Virus record (IMG/VR): IMGVR_UViG_3300030451_004511
Span: 1 to 56,621 of that record
Strand: one strand, 5' to 3'
Source of the DNA: a virus
DNA length: 56,621 nt
Shown: piece by piece, positions 56,616 through 56,621 of the stretch
Layout of the letters: the number at the start of each line of letters is the position of its first letter
Position numbering within the stretch: the first letter of the stretch is position 1
Translations under genes and position numbers: made by a program
The notes under the pieces: generated by a model
The model's input: only the letters and a program-made list of their open reading frames with translations
The model's database searches: none
Told to the model about the DNA's origin: nothing

Positions 56616-56621
56616 TAGCTA
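55825..56621. repeat. Right terminal copy of the diverged direct repeat
   Basis: Pairs with 1-797 at an offset of 55824 bases without gaps. Differences cluster at 56125-56170 and 56260-56305 and are otherwise scattered. The last 77 bases are identical to 721-797. At the left end the sequence continues into a normal ribosome site, so the right end probably joins there. Confidence 0.85.

Overview
The window looks like a nearly complete genome of a marine, tailed dsDNA bacteriophage, probably podovirus-like. It is AT-rich and densely packed, with many ATGA or TAATG start/stop overlaps. No integrase, no phage RNA polymerase and no confident tRNA gene were seen. The support for a podovirus is a P22-type portal, an N4-gp56-like capsid protein, a 2270-residue ejection-type protein with lysozyme-like and metalloprotease motifs, a P22-gp10-like tail protein, and the lack of a tape measure or tail sheath. 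The host is most likely a marine proteobacterium. The CsrA and DUF1289 homologues fit that but do not prove it.

The genes form two blocks that diverge near 22.0 kb and converge near 43.5 kb. The late block lies on the minus strand. It runs from the terminase genes (21.9 kb) through portal, scaffold, capsid, connectors, internal proteins and the ejection protein (3.1 kb) to tail proteins at the left edge. It then continues from the right edge (56.6 kb) through tail fibres, lysis genes and a cassette of very basic small proteins (43.5 kb). The first and last 797 bases align without a gap at roughly 89% identity, and the final 77 bases are identical. The contig therefore probably closes into a circle of about 55.8 kb, with the left end carrying a second strain's version of the tail-fibre start.

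The early block (22.2-43.4 kb) lies on the plus strand. Its first part holds many tiny genes with unusual non-coding structure: an iteron-like cluster of TGGAACC repeats, a family of hairpins that delimit gene modules, a candidate structured RNA, a designed-looking pseudoknot with two 10-bp stems, and four genes whose Shine-Dalgarno sequence sits in the loop of the same small hairpin. Next comes a MoxR-type AAA+ ATPase, two unknown proteins and a DUF2201-like metallopeptidase/VWA protein. The replication module follows: a family A DNA polymerase with Leu at the position equivalent to E. coli 762, CsrA, a primase/SF3 helicase, a Cas4-like Fe-S nuclease, an SF2 helicase, an SSB candidate and a VRR-NUC-like nuclease.

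One structural-looking gene (33.7-34.1 kb) is inserted backwards in the early block. It has its own promoter, operator-like palindrome and terminator, as a moron would. All functional calls come from reading the sequence by eye; no database search or folding program was run.
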